This document shows, piece after piece, positions 49,919 through 59,304 of a DNA stretch of 64,000 bases. Position numbers and translations under genes: made by a program. Position 1 is the first letter of the stretch; every line of letters starts with the position of its first letter. Source of the DNA: Caloranaerobacter ferrireducens (GTDB lineage Bacteria > Bacillota > Clostridia > Tissierellales > Thermohalobacteraceae); the NCBI RefSeq assembly GCF_001730685.1, contig NZ_MDJR01000005.1:62001-126000 (forward strand), given 5' to 3'. The notes beneath the pieces were generated by a model that did no database searches, had not been told where the DNA came from, and saw only the letters and a list, made by a program, of their open reading frames with translations.

Positions 49919-50629
49919 CTAATTACCCATATTGTTATCTATGTATTTAATATTTTTTATTTCTTCTAAGAAAATAGGTAATACTCTTTCTTTATTTTTC
50001 AAAAAATAAGATAACCGTACAATAGCACTGTTTTTGTTATCAACGTAAAACAAGAAATAATCATTTCTTTTACCATATTCATTAGTTTTACTTCCTAAAT
50101 ATTCATTGTAGTGTTGTAACTCTTCTTCTTTTTTTACTTGTAAAGGTGGGCCGTGATCTTCAACAAATTTTTCAGCTAATAACTTAACTTCCTTAAAACT
50201 ATTACCTGTTTCTATTTCAAATGGTAATACATTAATAGTTTCTGTATTATCATTTAATTGAAATTCAGTACCATCTTCAAATTCAACTACTTTAATTAAA
50301 TCTGATATATACATTCCAAAGTAAGTAAATCTAATTTTTACAAATTTCACTGTCTTTTCTTCACCATGAATAATAATTTTTTTCTTCTCATTGCCATTAT
50401 ACTCTTTGCAATCTGGAAATAGATTTATACGATTTTCTTCAACTATTTTATGTATATTTTCTTGTTTTTGTTTAGGGGTATTGTTTTTTATATGTTCTTG
50501 TTTATTTTGATTTTGAGTTATATCTTTTGTTTTATCTTCAATCGCATTATTAATCTTATTCATTTGGCAATTTGTTAATATTAAAATAGAGAAGCATATT
50601 AGTAAAACTACAAAAATTCTGTTTTTCAT
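49919..50629 (-). CDS. lipoprotein of unknown function
   Basis: 236 residues. Lipobox LTNC (Cys21), a Lys/Asn/Gln-rich linker to about 60, then a beta-rich domain with KFVKIRFTYFGMYISDLIKV. I do not recognise it. It overlaps the gene before it by 4 bp, so the two are co-expressed. Confidence 0.7.
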   Translation of the reverse strand: MKNRIFVVLLICFSILILTNCQMNKINNAIEDKTKDITQNQNKQEHIKNNTPKQKQENIHKIVEENRINLFPDCKEYNGNEKKKIIIHGEEKTVKFVKIRFTYFGMYISDLIKVVEFEDGTEFQLNDNTETINVLPFEIETGNSFKEVKLLAEKFVEDHGPPLQVKKEEELQHYNEYLGSKTNEYGKRNDYFLFYVDNKNSAIVRLSYFLKNKERVLPIFLEEIKNIKYIDNNMGN

Positions 50630-50940
50630 TTTTTCACCTTATTTCTACCAGTTAAATTACTTTTAGAATCTTTAGCCCATTTGTTTATTTCTATATTTTC
50701 AAATAAATACGGGGTAGATTTATAAAGAATATATATTGTACCGCTATTTGCTACGGCATTTAACGCATCATTTAAAGTTTTGTAATTATTAATATAAGGT
50801 CCGACAGTTATGGTGTTTGGCAAGGAATGTACTATGTTTGGGTAAAATATAATTAGTATTAATAAAAGAAGTAAAAGGATAAAAAATATATATTTAATGA
50901 AATTTGTGAAATATTTACCTATAACTACGCCCCCTACCAA
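50626..50940 (-). CDS. membrane protein with truncated beta-helix start
   Basis: About 104 residues. Membrane segment (15-38), then TITVGPYINNYKTLNDALNA and NSGTIYILYKSTPYLFENIE, which look like the first turn of a right-handed beta-helix/pectate-lyase-like domain. It stops where such domains usually continue for 200 or more residues. A GGGGG lies inside the frame but no usual start follows it, so the start is uncertain (TTG 50940 has no site). Possibly a remnant. Confidence 0.45.
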   Translation of the reverse strand: MVGGVVIGKYFTNFIKYIFFILLLLLLILIIFYPNIVHSLPNTITVGPYINNYKTLNDALNAVANSGTIYILYKSTPYLFENIEINKWAKDSKSNLTGRNKVKK

Positions 50941-51033
50941 TATTCAACAAAAATATTATACTATATACTATAAATATGCGAAATGTATTCGACAAAAAAG
51001 GATAAAAAATATTTAAAATAAGGAGGTTTTAAA

Positions 51034-51675
51034 ATGAAAATTAAATATTTAGGTCATGCTTGTTTTAAAATTACTACAAATAAAGGTATAAGGATAATGA
51101 CAGACCCATTTGATGAAACTGTAGGTTATGAAGTACCAAGAGATGAAGTTGATATAGTTACTACAAGCCATGAACATTTTGACCACAATTATATAGAAGG
51201 TCCTACTGGAGATTTTGAGGTAGTAAGTAAGGTAGGAAATTTCTATGTAAAAGATATACCAATTACAGGGATTGCTACTTATCATGACAAAGAACAGGGA
51301 AGCAAAAGAGGAAGTAATGTTGTATACATATTTACAATTGGAGATTTAAGAGTTTGTCATTTAGGTGATCTAGGGCATATACCAGATAGTAAGCAGATAG
51401 AAGCTATTGGTGAAATAGATGTATTACTGATTCCAGTTGGAGGAGTATATACAATAGACGCAGAAGAAGCAAAAAAAGTTGTAGACCTTATAAATCCTAA
51501 TATAATTATTCCTATGCATTATAAAACAGACGATTTAAAATTTGAATTAGGAAGCTTAGACGATTTTACAAAGTATTTTGATAATGTAGAAAAAATAAAC
51601 TCCCAAGAAGTTGAAATTAATAAAGACACTATTTCTAATGCAGGAAAGAAGGTTATTGTGTTAAGATATAAATAG
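51034..51675 (+). CDS. metallo-beta-lactamase-fold hydrolase (UPF0173/YtkL-like)
   Basis: 213 residues. KIKYLGHACFKI, TSHEHFDHNYI (HxHxDH-type metal motif), CHLGDLGH and IPMHYKTDD show the metal ligands. UPF0173-type proteins are metal-dependent hydrolases of unknown substrate. It stands alone with an AGGAGG site. Confidence 0.88.
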   Translation: MKIKYLGHACFKITTNKGIRIMTDPFDETVGYEVPRDEVDIVTTSHEHFDHNYIEGPTGDFEVVSKVGNFYVKDIPITGIATYHDKEQGSKRGSNVVYIFTIGDLRVCHLGDLGHIPDSKQIEAIGEIDVLLIPVGGVYTIDAEEAKKVVDLINPNIIIPMHYKTDDLKFELGSLDDFTKYFDNVEKINSQEVEINKDTISNAGKKVIVLRYK

Positions 51676-51769
51676 GGTAATGGGTATACAGTTTGTGTGA
51701 AAACTCGAAATTCATTACTCAAATGTATATATAGTCTTATGAATTATGAGTAGATAGATTTTAAATGAT

Positions 51770-51806
51770 AAAAACGTGGTAACTTTAGATTATACCACGT
51801 TTTTTA
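51770..51806. terminator. bidirectional terminator
   Basis: AAAACGTGGTA/TACCACGTTTT between convergent genes. Confidence 0.9.
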
Positions 51807-51825
51807 TATTTAATTCTTTAATTTT

Positions 51826-52461
51826 TCAATACTTTTTTGAATTTTCTTTATTATCTTTTGATTTTTTTATCTTTTCTTCTAATTCTTTTACTTTCATTTT
51901 GTCATTAAACATTGGAAAGTCATTCTTATCAATAATTATTTCATAATCATCACTAAAATCAGAAAATTTTTCACTTTTAACTTTTATCTCCCCTTGAATA
52001 TTACTTACAAGATAGTAAAATGAATCCCCAGCATTTTCATTTAAGAAAAAAATAATTCTTTCCCCTTCTCTAACGTTTGTCATATAATCTTTTATGAAAG
52101 TTTCTCCCTTAACTATACGACCTATAACTTTATCTATTCTAATTTTGCTTCCTTTAGATAAAGCACCTTTAAGTGATTTGTCTACTTTTACATCCATTCT
52201 TACAACTATTTTTTTAACAGATATATTAGGATTAGAAGTTTTTAATGGAATTTCTTTAGGTTTATGAATTTTTTCCACTACACCGATAACTATAGCATCA
52301 CTTTTTTGTACTAACTCATCTGTTGTACTAAATATACGCTCTAAACTATGTGCTTTTGGTTTATCATTATCTATACTAAAATGTATTATTAAAAAGACTG
52401 TACCTATTAAAACAATAGCTATTATTAAAAAATTATTGATATTTTTTCTAAAAATATTCAT
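51826..52461 (-). CDS. exported membrane-anchored protein of unknown function
   Basis: 211 residues. One N-terminal membrane segment (about 11-29), an external beta-rich domain with IVIGVVEKIHKP, VDKSLKG and VREGERIIFFLNENAGDSFYYLVS, and a highly charged C-terminal tail (ELEEKIKKSKDNKENSKKY). The pattern recalls small OB-fold-like exported proteins of spore formers, but I cannot name it. Confidence 0.7.
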   Translation of the reverse strand: MNIFRKNINNFLIIAIVLIGTVFLIIHFSIDNDKPKAHSLERIFSTTDELVQKSDAIVIGVVEKIHKPKEIPLKTSNPNISVKKIVVRMDVKVDKSLKGALSKGSKIRIDKVIGRIVKGETFIKDYMTNVREGERIIFFLNENAGDSFYYLVSNIQGEIKVKSEKFSDFSDDYEIIIDKNDFPMFNDKMKVKELEEKIKKSKDNKENSKKY

Positions 52462-52691
52462 AATACCCTCCTAGTTAAATTTATTTGTTTAAATTCTTTT
52501 ACTTGCTCAATCTTCAAATATTATAAATTTATTTATGTGAGTTTCTTATTGCAATTATTTTGACTCATTTACCAAAACATACTATATTACTACAATATTT
52601 GTCAACGATGTTTTTGTTGCAATTTATCATATTTTAGAATGATATTACTAATTATCTAATAACAAAGAAGATATAATTAATCAAAATTAAA

Positions 52692-52700
52692 TGGTATAAT
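52692..52700 (+). promoter_or_regulatory. extended -10 promoter candidate for the IPT/TIG gene
   Basis: TGGTATAAT at 52692-52700, about 230 bp before the giant gene. Apart from this and a heptamer array, the 463-bp gap 52462-52924 is A/T-rich and shows nothing I recognise. Confidence 0.4.
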
Positions 52701-52799
52701 AGAGTAAAAAAAAGAGGTGTTTTATTATAAAGAATTATACGTTTGTTTTCACATACTCTGCATAGTCTATTGCCTTAGTTATCAGTTTACATTTTTAAT

Positions 52800-52853
52800 C
52801 AAATACCCAGTACCTAGCACCTAGTACCCAGTACCTAGTACCCAGCACCTGTA
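52800..52853 (+). repeat. heptamer array (GTACCTA/GTACCCA type)
   Basis: Seven units (GTACCTA, GCACCTA, GTACCCA) in strict 7-bp phase, in the leader of the IPT/TIG gene. Confidence 0.9.
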
Positions 52854-52930
52854 ATATAATTCCATTTAAGAAATCGCAGTATTTTGTCGATATAAATAAA
52901 TGATGATACTAATGATTCGGAGGTATGGAA

Positions 52931-55900
52931 ATGGATAGATTAAAGAGGTTTTTTTCTATAATTTTAGCTGTAATACTTACAATTACATATATTCCATATT
53001 TAGATATGATAAGTTATTCAGCAGATACTTTAAGTATAGATTCTATAACTCCAAATAAAGTTTCTGCTGCAAACGGTAAGATTATAACCATTATGGGGAC
53101 AGGGTTCGGTAATGATAAGACAGAAATTGCAGAAATAAAGATAATATATGATGGAGAACCTACTATTGTTAACTTAAACAGTGATGACATATTATCGATT
53201 AATGATACAGAAGTTAGCATAAGAATACCACAATCAACAAACGGATATATAGGACTAGCTTATTTATCTATAAGTAGAACTGGCTGGGGGTCAGATTCCA
53301 TACCTTTCGAATATATAAATGATCCTATTATTAATAAGATTGTTACAAATACAGAAATAAGTATTGAAAGAGACGCTGATGGAAATATAGTAAAGAATCC
53401 TGATGGTTCAGCGAAAAGAACTAAAGAGACATATTTAGAGATTTATGGTTTTAATTTCAACTTACCTGGTGATAGTGATAACATTGAAGATTATATTGAA
53501 TTAAAAAATGCTGAAAGTACAATGGCAGCTGAGGTTATTTATCAAAGTGAAGGTTATATAAAGGCAAAGCTGCCCGAAAATTTTATATATGGAGATAGTT
53601 ATGAAATAACTGTGAAAAATAAGTTTGGAGGTTCAGCTAATAGTAATCAGACTATTACGTTAGCAGAACATGATATTACACAGCTTTCGAACTTAAAAGT
53701 CAACATAGGTGGCACGTTAATTATATATGGTACAAACTTTCCTTCTGAAACTGATTTGAAGGTATATATAGGGGAAGAAAATGGAGAAAAAGAAGCAGTT
53801 GTAGATACAAGTACTTTAACTTCAACTCAGATTAATATTACGGTTCCTCAAGTAGCAACAACTAACTATCAAAATGTAAAGGTTTTAGATAACAGTAAAC
53901 AAACAGCAGTAACTTTAGTAGATGAATTAGAAGTTTTACCATCTCCAACCCCTTTTACAGTATCTGCGATTACGCCAAATGCTGGTACAAAACAAGGTGG
54001 AACAGAAGTAAGGATAGTTGGTACAAATTTAACTCCTGATATGAAGATAATGTTTGGCGAAAACTATGCAACTAATGTTGAATTTGATACGGAAATGAGT
54101 GTAGATGGGACAACAGTTTTAAAAGCTATAACCCCACCATCTGATACAATTGGGGCTGTTGATGTAAAAATAATTAATCCTATTGATAATGGAGAATTCA
54201 TTTTAGAAAAGGGATATAGATATACAGAAGTGGAAAATTCATTGGTAGTTATAGATATAAATCCAACTGAAGGTTACGAAACAGGCGGTGACTTAGTATC
54301 TATAACAGGGCTTAACTTTCAAAGAACTAAGGAAGATGATAATGGTGATATAGTTTCTGATGAAAAGGAATTTACATTATCTGAAGATAATAAGATATTG
54401 ACATTAGAAAGTGATGTAATTAAGGATTATCCTAAGCTTGGAACTAGCGAACTAGTAGATGTAGTTAGAGTTAGAACCGTTAAGGTATACTTTGGCGGAG
54501 AGTTAGCCGAAATACAAACAATTCAAGAAAATGGACAAGATGTTCCGACTATAATAAATAAAGATACAGGTCAGCAGGTTTTGAGAGTTAAATCTCCACA
54601 AGTTGCATTAAAGCCAAGGGTAGATACTTCGGTGGACCTTTCTGTTGAGATAACAACTAAATTTATAGATGCATCTACATATAATGATGGCGATGATAGT
54701 AACGATATAGTTATAGATCAATTTACAGAAAAGGAAGTAGCTTTAAGACAGTTTATATATAAACCTGTTCCAAGTGCACCAGAGCTTAATTATGTGTACT
54801 TGTATAAAGTAAACGGACTACCTTTAATAGATGAGAATTCACAAATGGCTAAAGGTCCTTCTGAAAGTAAGGTATATATATATGGTTTAGATTTTAGACC
54901 TGATGCAAAGGTGTATTTCTTTAAAGAGGATGGAAGACCTTTAAACGAACTTCTTGTATCAAGTAATGAAGGACAAGTGGTTTCAGTTGATACTTTACAA
55001 GGAGCTTTAAATGGGAAGACAATCAATAGAATAGAAGTAATTGTACCAAATATAAAAGAATTAGGACCTGTTACAGTTTTAGTAGAAAATGCAGATGGCG
55101 GAAGGACAAAGACGATAGCCGAGTTTGTAGAAGAAGGAAGCTATACTGATAAAGAATTAGAGGTTAGACAGTTTGAATATATTTCTACACCAATAATAAA
55201 TGAGGTATCACCAGAATTTGGTTCTACTAACTATACAGAAGATGGACAAACAGTTATAAGGAATCCTTTAGTTGTTATAAATGGGGATATGTTTTTAGCC
55301 ATAGCAGAAACTGACCAAAATGGAGAAACAACTATTAAAAAACCTTATGTATATGTTGTTCCTGAAAGCATAACAACACAAGAAATAGAAAATGATCATT
55401 ATAATAACCCAGATGCAATTCTTAAGTACAGAGGAGAAGTATTAGAGGTAACAACAGAAAATGATAATAAACTTATTAAATTAGATGGTGTTAAAGATAA
55501 ACTAGGAAATAGAATGGTAGTTAAGATGCCTTCTGTAAACGAAGAAAATGGAGGCTATAGAGATATTATAGTTATAAATCCGGATGGTGGAATCAATAGA
55601 TTGGAAGATGCTTTTGAATATAGAAAGCCTGAAAGTAGACCAGAAATTATATCTATTAAACCTGATAAAGGTAATGTATTAGGTGGCGAGAGAGTAGTAA
55701 TTACAGGAAAAGATTTCGACTATGACCCACAAGAGGTGCTTATCATAGTAACTATAGATGGTGAGAAAGCACAGATCGAGAAGATAGAAAGAAGTATATC
55801 AGGAGCAGATAATACTGTAGATGTAACTATAATTACTCCAAGAGGAACAGAAGGTAAAAAAATAGTACAAGTTATAAACCAAGATGGTGGTACTGCTGAA

Positions 55901-58900
55901 GGATATTATACGTATACAAGAGTTTATACTAATCCTGTTATAAAAACGATAGCACCATCTCACGGTGGACCATTAACTGAAGTGATTATTAAGGGTGACG
56001 ATTTTGTTTTACCTAACCCAGATTCACAAGATGAAGATGAACAGCATGGTACTAGAGTATTCTTTAATGACTATGAAATTCAAACTAGCGTAACAGATGA
56101 AAATCAGGCGGTAATAGAAGATGTTTATGTTATAGATAAAGAGACGATAAGAATAGTAGTTCCTGATGATTTACCTTTAGGCCTCAAAGATGTAACTATA
56201 GTAAACCCAGATACAGCCAAGTTTACTATAGAAGATGGTTTTAACTATTTAAAACCTCAAAGTAACCCTACTATTACTTCAATATCTCCAAGCGAAGGTT
56301 CGAGAGACGGAGGTACTATTGTAACTATAGAAGGTACAGATTTTATGGAAGATATTGAAGTATATTTCGGAGAAAAGAAAGGTATTAATCCAATAGTAAA
56401 TGGGGATGGGACTAAGATATTTGTTACCACACCAGATTATGAGGTGGATGAAAAGATTACAGATAGAGTTTCTGTACCAGTTACTATTGTGAATTTTGAT
56501 GGAGGTTCTGATACAGTACGTGACGGATTTACTTTTAGAGTACCAGGAAGTTTTCCAACTATAGAAAAGATAGATCCATCAGTAGGATCAACCGCTGGTT
56601 ATGATACTATAACTATTATAGGTACTGATTTCAGATACTCAGATTTAAACAGTAATGGCAAATGGGATGAGGGAGAACCTCTACCAAAAGTGTACTTTAA
56701 TGGTATAGAGGCTCTAGATGTTCAGTATTCTAGCTATAAAGTATTGATAGTTAAAACTCCACCATATCTAGAGCCAGGTAAAGTAGATGTTATATTAGTT
56801 AATCCAGATGCAGGTACATTTGTATTTAAAGATGGATTTACTTATGAAAAATCTAAGCCTGAAATAACTAGCGTAACACCTGATACTGTTACAAAATTAG
56901 GTGGTACAGAATTAACTATTCTAGGTAAAAACTTTATCGATAGAAACAAAATAAATCCTGAAAATTATTTTGGTGGAGAAGATATAGACTTAGAGGTTAT
57001 CTTTGGAGATGAATATGATTATACACCTATTGTAGGAGGACATGGTATTGTAGAAGTTGGAAATCTGCAGGTTGAATATGATAATAGAGATGTAGAAGCT
57101 GAAAATAATGTATTTGTGAGATTAGATGGAGAAGACAAAATATCTTTCAATATTAAAGAAGGACAGACTAGAATAGAAACTTTGCCAACAGGTTTAGACG
57201 AAACAAAATTAGAAGGTATAAAGATAGAGCTTAAAGATAACAAGCTTATGGTCACAAGAAGATTATCGCCAAGAGTAGAGTATATAGATGAGAACACGTT
57301 AGTTGTAGTAACTCCTCCGCAAGATACAATAGGAGAAAAGAAAGTAAAAGTTGTAAATATAGATGGAGGTACAGGAGAAGGGGTAATAGAAATAAAAAAT
57401 CCTAACAGTCAGCCAGTAATTACTGATATAGAACCTAAAAGACCTATTTATAAAGCTGACTCTGAGGAAGTAGATTATTATGTTGTGGAATCTACAATAG
57501 ATGGAGGATTAACGTTTACTATTGAGGGAAGTGATTTTAGAAAAGGTGTAAGAGTAATGATTGGTAGTGAAGAAGCAGAAATAATAAGCAGAAGCAATGA
57601 AGATGATAAAATAGTAGTAAGGTCTCCTGAAGGAAGAGAAATAGATATAAATAAGCCTTTACGTATCGTAGTTATCAATGAAGATGGCGGAACTGCCGAT
57701 TCATCTCTTAAAGAAGGGCTGCCAATATACTATGTATATAGAATAAAAGAAAGTAATCCAGTAATAGAGGAAGTTACTCCAGATAGAGGAAGTGCAGCTG
57801 GTGGTGATAGGATTACTATTACGGGTAATGACTTCAGGATAGAGAATATTACAGTAAGGATTGGAGCAAAAGAAGCAACTGTAGTCCTAGAAGAATCCTC
57901 ATATAAAAAATTAGTTGTAATTACACCTTCAAGTGATATTTTAGGTCCTGTAGATGTATTTGTTAGAAATGAGTCAGCTTTAGGAGAAGTTGTTTTAAAG
58001 AATGGATTTACTTATTATTCAAACCCAACTATAACAGATATAACACCTGATGAAGTACATTTTACAGGAGGACAGAAGGTTACAATCAAGGGTACTCTGT
58101 TTATGGAGGGTATAAAGGTATATATCGATGGAGAAGAAGTTAAGGATGTAGCATATATAGATGAAAATACAATAGAAATAATAACTCCAGAAGGGGATTT
58201 AGGAGATAAGGATGTTAAGATAGAAAATACTGATGGTGGTTCTTTTGTAGCAATTAAAGGTTTAAAATATATTTTACCTATACCTGCAAACCCTACAGGA
58301 TTTTTTGCATATCCTGGACATGAACGTTCTATAGTTTTGAAATGGAGCGAAACTGATGGAGCTGAAAGGTATAAAATATTCGGTAAGAAAAAGGGAGAAG
58401 AAGAGTATAAGTTTATAGCAGAAACTTTAGAAACAGAGTATTATATTAAAGATTTAGATGAAGATACTAAGTATTATTTCAAATTATGGGCTGTAAATAA
58501 ATATGGAGAGTCTAAGGGGTATGCATATGCATATACCACTACATTAGATTCAAAGGAAGATAAAGGAGATAGCAAATATAAGGACGAATCTGTGACTGTT
58601 GAAAGCATAATAAAAAATTCAGCTGGTAGCATTTCTGTACTATTGCCAGAAATTTATACAAGTAGCCAGTATACAGTAAAACTAACTGATAAAAATTATA
58701 AAGATTTCAAGCAGATAGAATTAACTATACCATTGAGAGTGGTAATGGATAATTATGGAAGACTTATTGTAAATTCTAGTGAAGTGTATTTAGACTTACC
58801 ATTTTATAGTTTAAAAACAGGCTTAATAAATAAGATTCAAAACATAGATAATGATTCTAATGTTAAAGTTATAGTAGCTCGAATTCCTAAGGCAGAAAAG

Positions 58901-59215
58901 CATAGAATATCTAAAAAACTTAGAAGAAGAGAAAAGCTTTTAACAGACGGATTCAAAATACAATTTATGCTTCAGGAAGGAAAGAGTATTATACCATTTG
59001 AAATGTATAATTATGTAACTGTTTCACTTATTGTTAATAAAGAAAATCTTGATAAAGAAAGAATGTACTTAGGCATATTAAATGTTGAGAAAAATAGGCT
59101 CGACAAATACGAAGCATCAATTTATCAGGTATTCGACTATAGCCTTATGAAATGGGTATATTATGTTGAAGGTAGAATAAATAAAGAAGGTAAATTTGTA
59201 GTGGGGTATAGATAA
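52931..59215 (+). CDS. giant secreted IPT/TIG-repeat surface protein
   Basis: 2,094 residues from ATG 52931 (GGAGGT six bases upstream; ATG 52925 overlaps it). A signal peptide is followed by about 13-15 IPT/TIG immunoglobulin-like repeats of 85-130 residues (repeat hallmarks: ITSISPSEGSRDGGTIVTIE, VTPDRGSAAGGDRITITGND, ITPDEVHFTGGQKVTIKGT). A fibronectin type III domain (about 1,780-1,870; SIVLKWSETDGAERYKI) and a beta-rich C-terminal domain of about 230 residues follow. No SLH, LPXTG or membrane anchor was seen, so it must attach through a partner; three SLH proteins follow it. Likely a long rod on the cell surface. Confidence 0.9.
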   Translation: MDRLKRFFSIILAVILTITYIPYLDMISYSADTLSIDSITPNKVSAANGKIITIMGTGFGNDKTEIAEIKIIYDGEPTIVNLNSDDILSINDTEVSIRIPQSTNGYIGLAYLSISRTGWGSDSIPFEYINDPIINKIVTNTEISIERDADGNIVKNPDGSAKRTKETYLEIYGFNFNLPGDSDNIEDYIELKNAESTMAAEVIYQSEGYIKAKLPENFIYGDSYEITVKNKFGGSANSNQTITLAEHDITQLSNLKVNIGGTLIIYGTNFPSETDLKVYIGEENGEKEAVVDTSTLTSTQINITVPQVATTNYQNVKVLDNSKQTAVTLVDELEVLPSPTPFTVSAITPNAGTKQGGTEVRIVGTNLTPDMKIMFGENYATNVEFDTEMSVDGTTVLKAITPPSDTIGAVDVKIINPIDNGEFILEKGYRYTEVENSLVVIDINPTEGYETGGDLVSITGLNFQRTKEDDNGDIVSDEKEFTLSEDNKILTLESDVIKDYPKLGTSELVDVVRVRTVKVYFGGELAEIQTIQENGQDVPTIINKDTGQQVLRVKSPQVALKPRVDTSVDLSVEITTKFIDASTYNDGDDSNDIVIDQFTEKEVALRQFIYKPVPSAPELNYVYLYKVNGLPLIDENSQMAKGPSESKVYIYGLDFRPDAKVYFFKEDGRPLNELLVSSNEGQVVSVDTLQGALNGKTINRIEVIVPNIKELGPVTVLVENADGGRTKTIAEFVEEGSYTDKELEVRQFEYISTPIINEVSPEFGSTNYTEDGQTVIRNPLVVINGDMFLAIAETDQNGETTIKKPYVYVVPESITTQEIENDHYNNPDAILKYRGEVLEVTTENDNKLIKLDGVKDKLGNRMVVKMPSVNEENGGYRDIIVINPDGGINRLEDAFEYRKPESRPEIISIKPDKGNVLGGERVVITGKDFDYDPQEVLIIVTIDGEKAQIEKIERSISGADNTVDVTIITPRGTEGKKIVQVINQDGGTAEGYYTYTRVYTNPVIKTIAPSHGGPLTEVIIKGDDFVLPNPDSQDEDEQHGTRVFFNDYEIQTSVTDENQAVIEDVYVIDKETIRIVVPDDLPLGLKDVTIVNPDTAKFTIEDGFNYLKPQSNPTITSISPSEGSRDGGTIVTIEGTDFMEDIEVYFGEKKGINPIVNGDGTKIFVTTPDYEVDEKITDRVSVPVTIVNFDGGSDTVRDGFTFRVPGSFPTIEKIDPSVGSTAGYDTITIIGTDFRYSDLNSNGKWDEGEPLPKVYFNGIEALDVQYSSYKVLIVKTPPYLEPGKVDVILVNPDAGTFVFKDGFTYEKSKPEITSVTPDTVTKLGGTELTILGKNFIDRNKINPENYFGGEDIDLEVIFGDEYDYTPIVGGHGIVEVGNLQVEYDNRDVEAENNVFVRLDGEDKISFNIKEGQTRIETLPTGLDETKLEGIKIELKDNKLMVTRRLSPRVEYIDENTLVVVTPPQDTIGEKKVKVVNIDGGTGEGVIEIKNPNSQPVITDIEPKRPIYKADSEEVDYYVVESTIDGGLTFTIEGSDFRKGVRVMIGSEEAEIISRSNEDDKIVVRSPEGREIDINKPLRIVVINEDGGTADSSLKEGLPIYYVYRIKESNPVIEEVTPDRGSAAGGDRITITGNDFRIENITVRIGAKEATVVLEESSYKKLVVITPSSDILGPVDVFVRNESALGEVVLKNGFTYYSNPTITDITPDEVHFTGGQKVTIKGTLFMEGIKVYIDGEEVKDVAYIDENTIEIITPEGDLGDKDVKIENTDGGSFVAIKGLKYILPIPANPTGFFAYPGHERSIVLKWSETDGAERYKIFGKKKGEEEYKFIAETLETEYYIKDLDEDTKYYFKLWAVNKYGESKGYAYAYTTTLDSKEDKGDSKYKDESVTVESIIKNSAGSISVLLPEIYTSSQYTVKLTDKNYKDFKQIELTIPLRVVMDNYGRLIVNSSEVYLDLPFYSLKTGLINKIQNIDNDSNVKVIVARIPKAEKHRISKKLRRREKLLTDGFKIQFMLQEGKSIIPFEMYNYVTVSLIVNKENLDKERMYLGILNVEKNRLDKYEASIYQVFDYSLMKWVYYVEGRINKEGKFVVGYR

Positions 59216-59292
59216 TAGGTACTAGGTACTGGATGCTAGGTACTAGTTCCATTTTTTCCATACCTAGTACCAAGTACCCAGTACCCAAAAAG
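59216..59292 (+). repeat. inverted heptamer array between two surface-protein genes
   Basis: GGTACTA/GGTACTG units, a short ATTTTTTCC spacer, then the reversed GTACCAA/GTACCCA units. Starts at the stop of the giant gene. Confidence 0.9.
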
Positions 59293-59304
59293 CGAGGTGT
59301 CGTA

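Noticed and set aside
59233-59304. N-terminal extension of the 893-residue SLH protein
   Set aside because: These codons come from the TACCTAG-type repeat, precede the signal peptide and lack a ribosome site.
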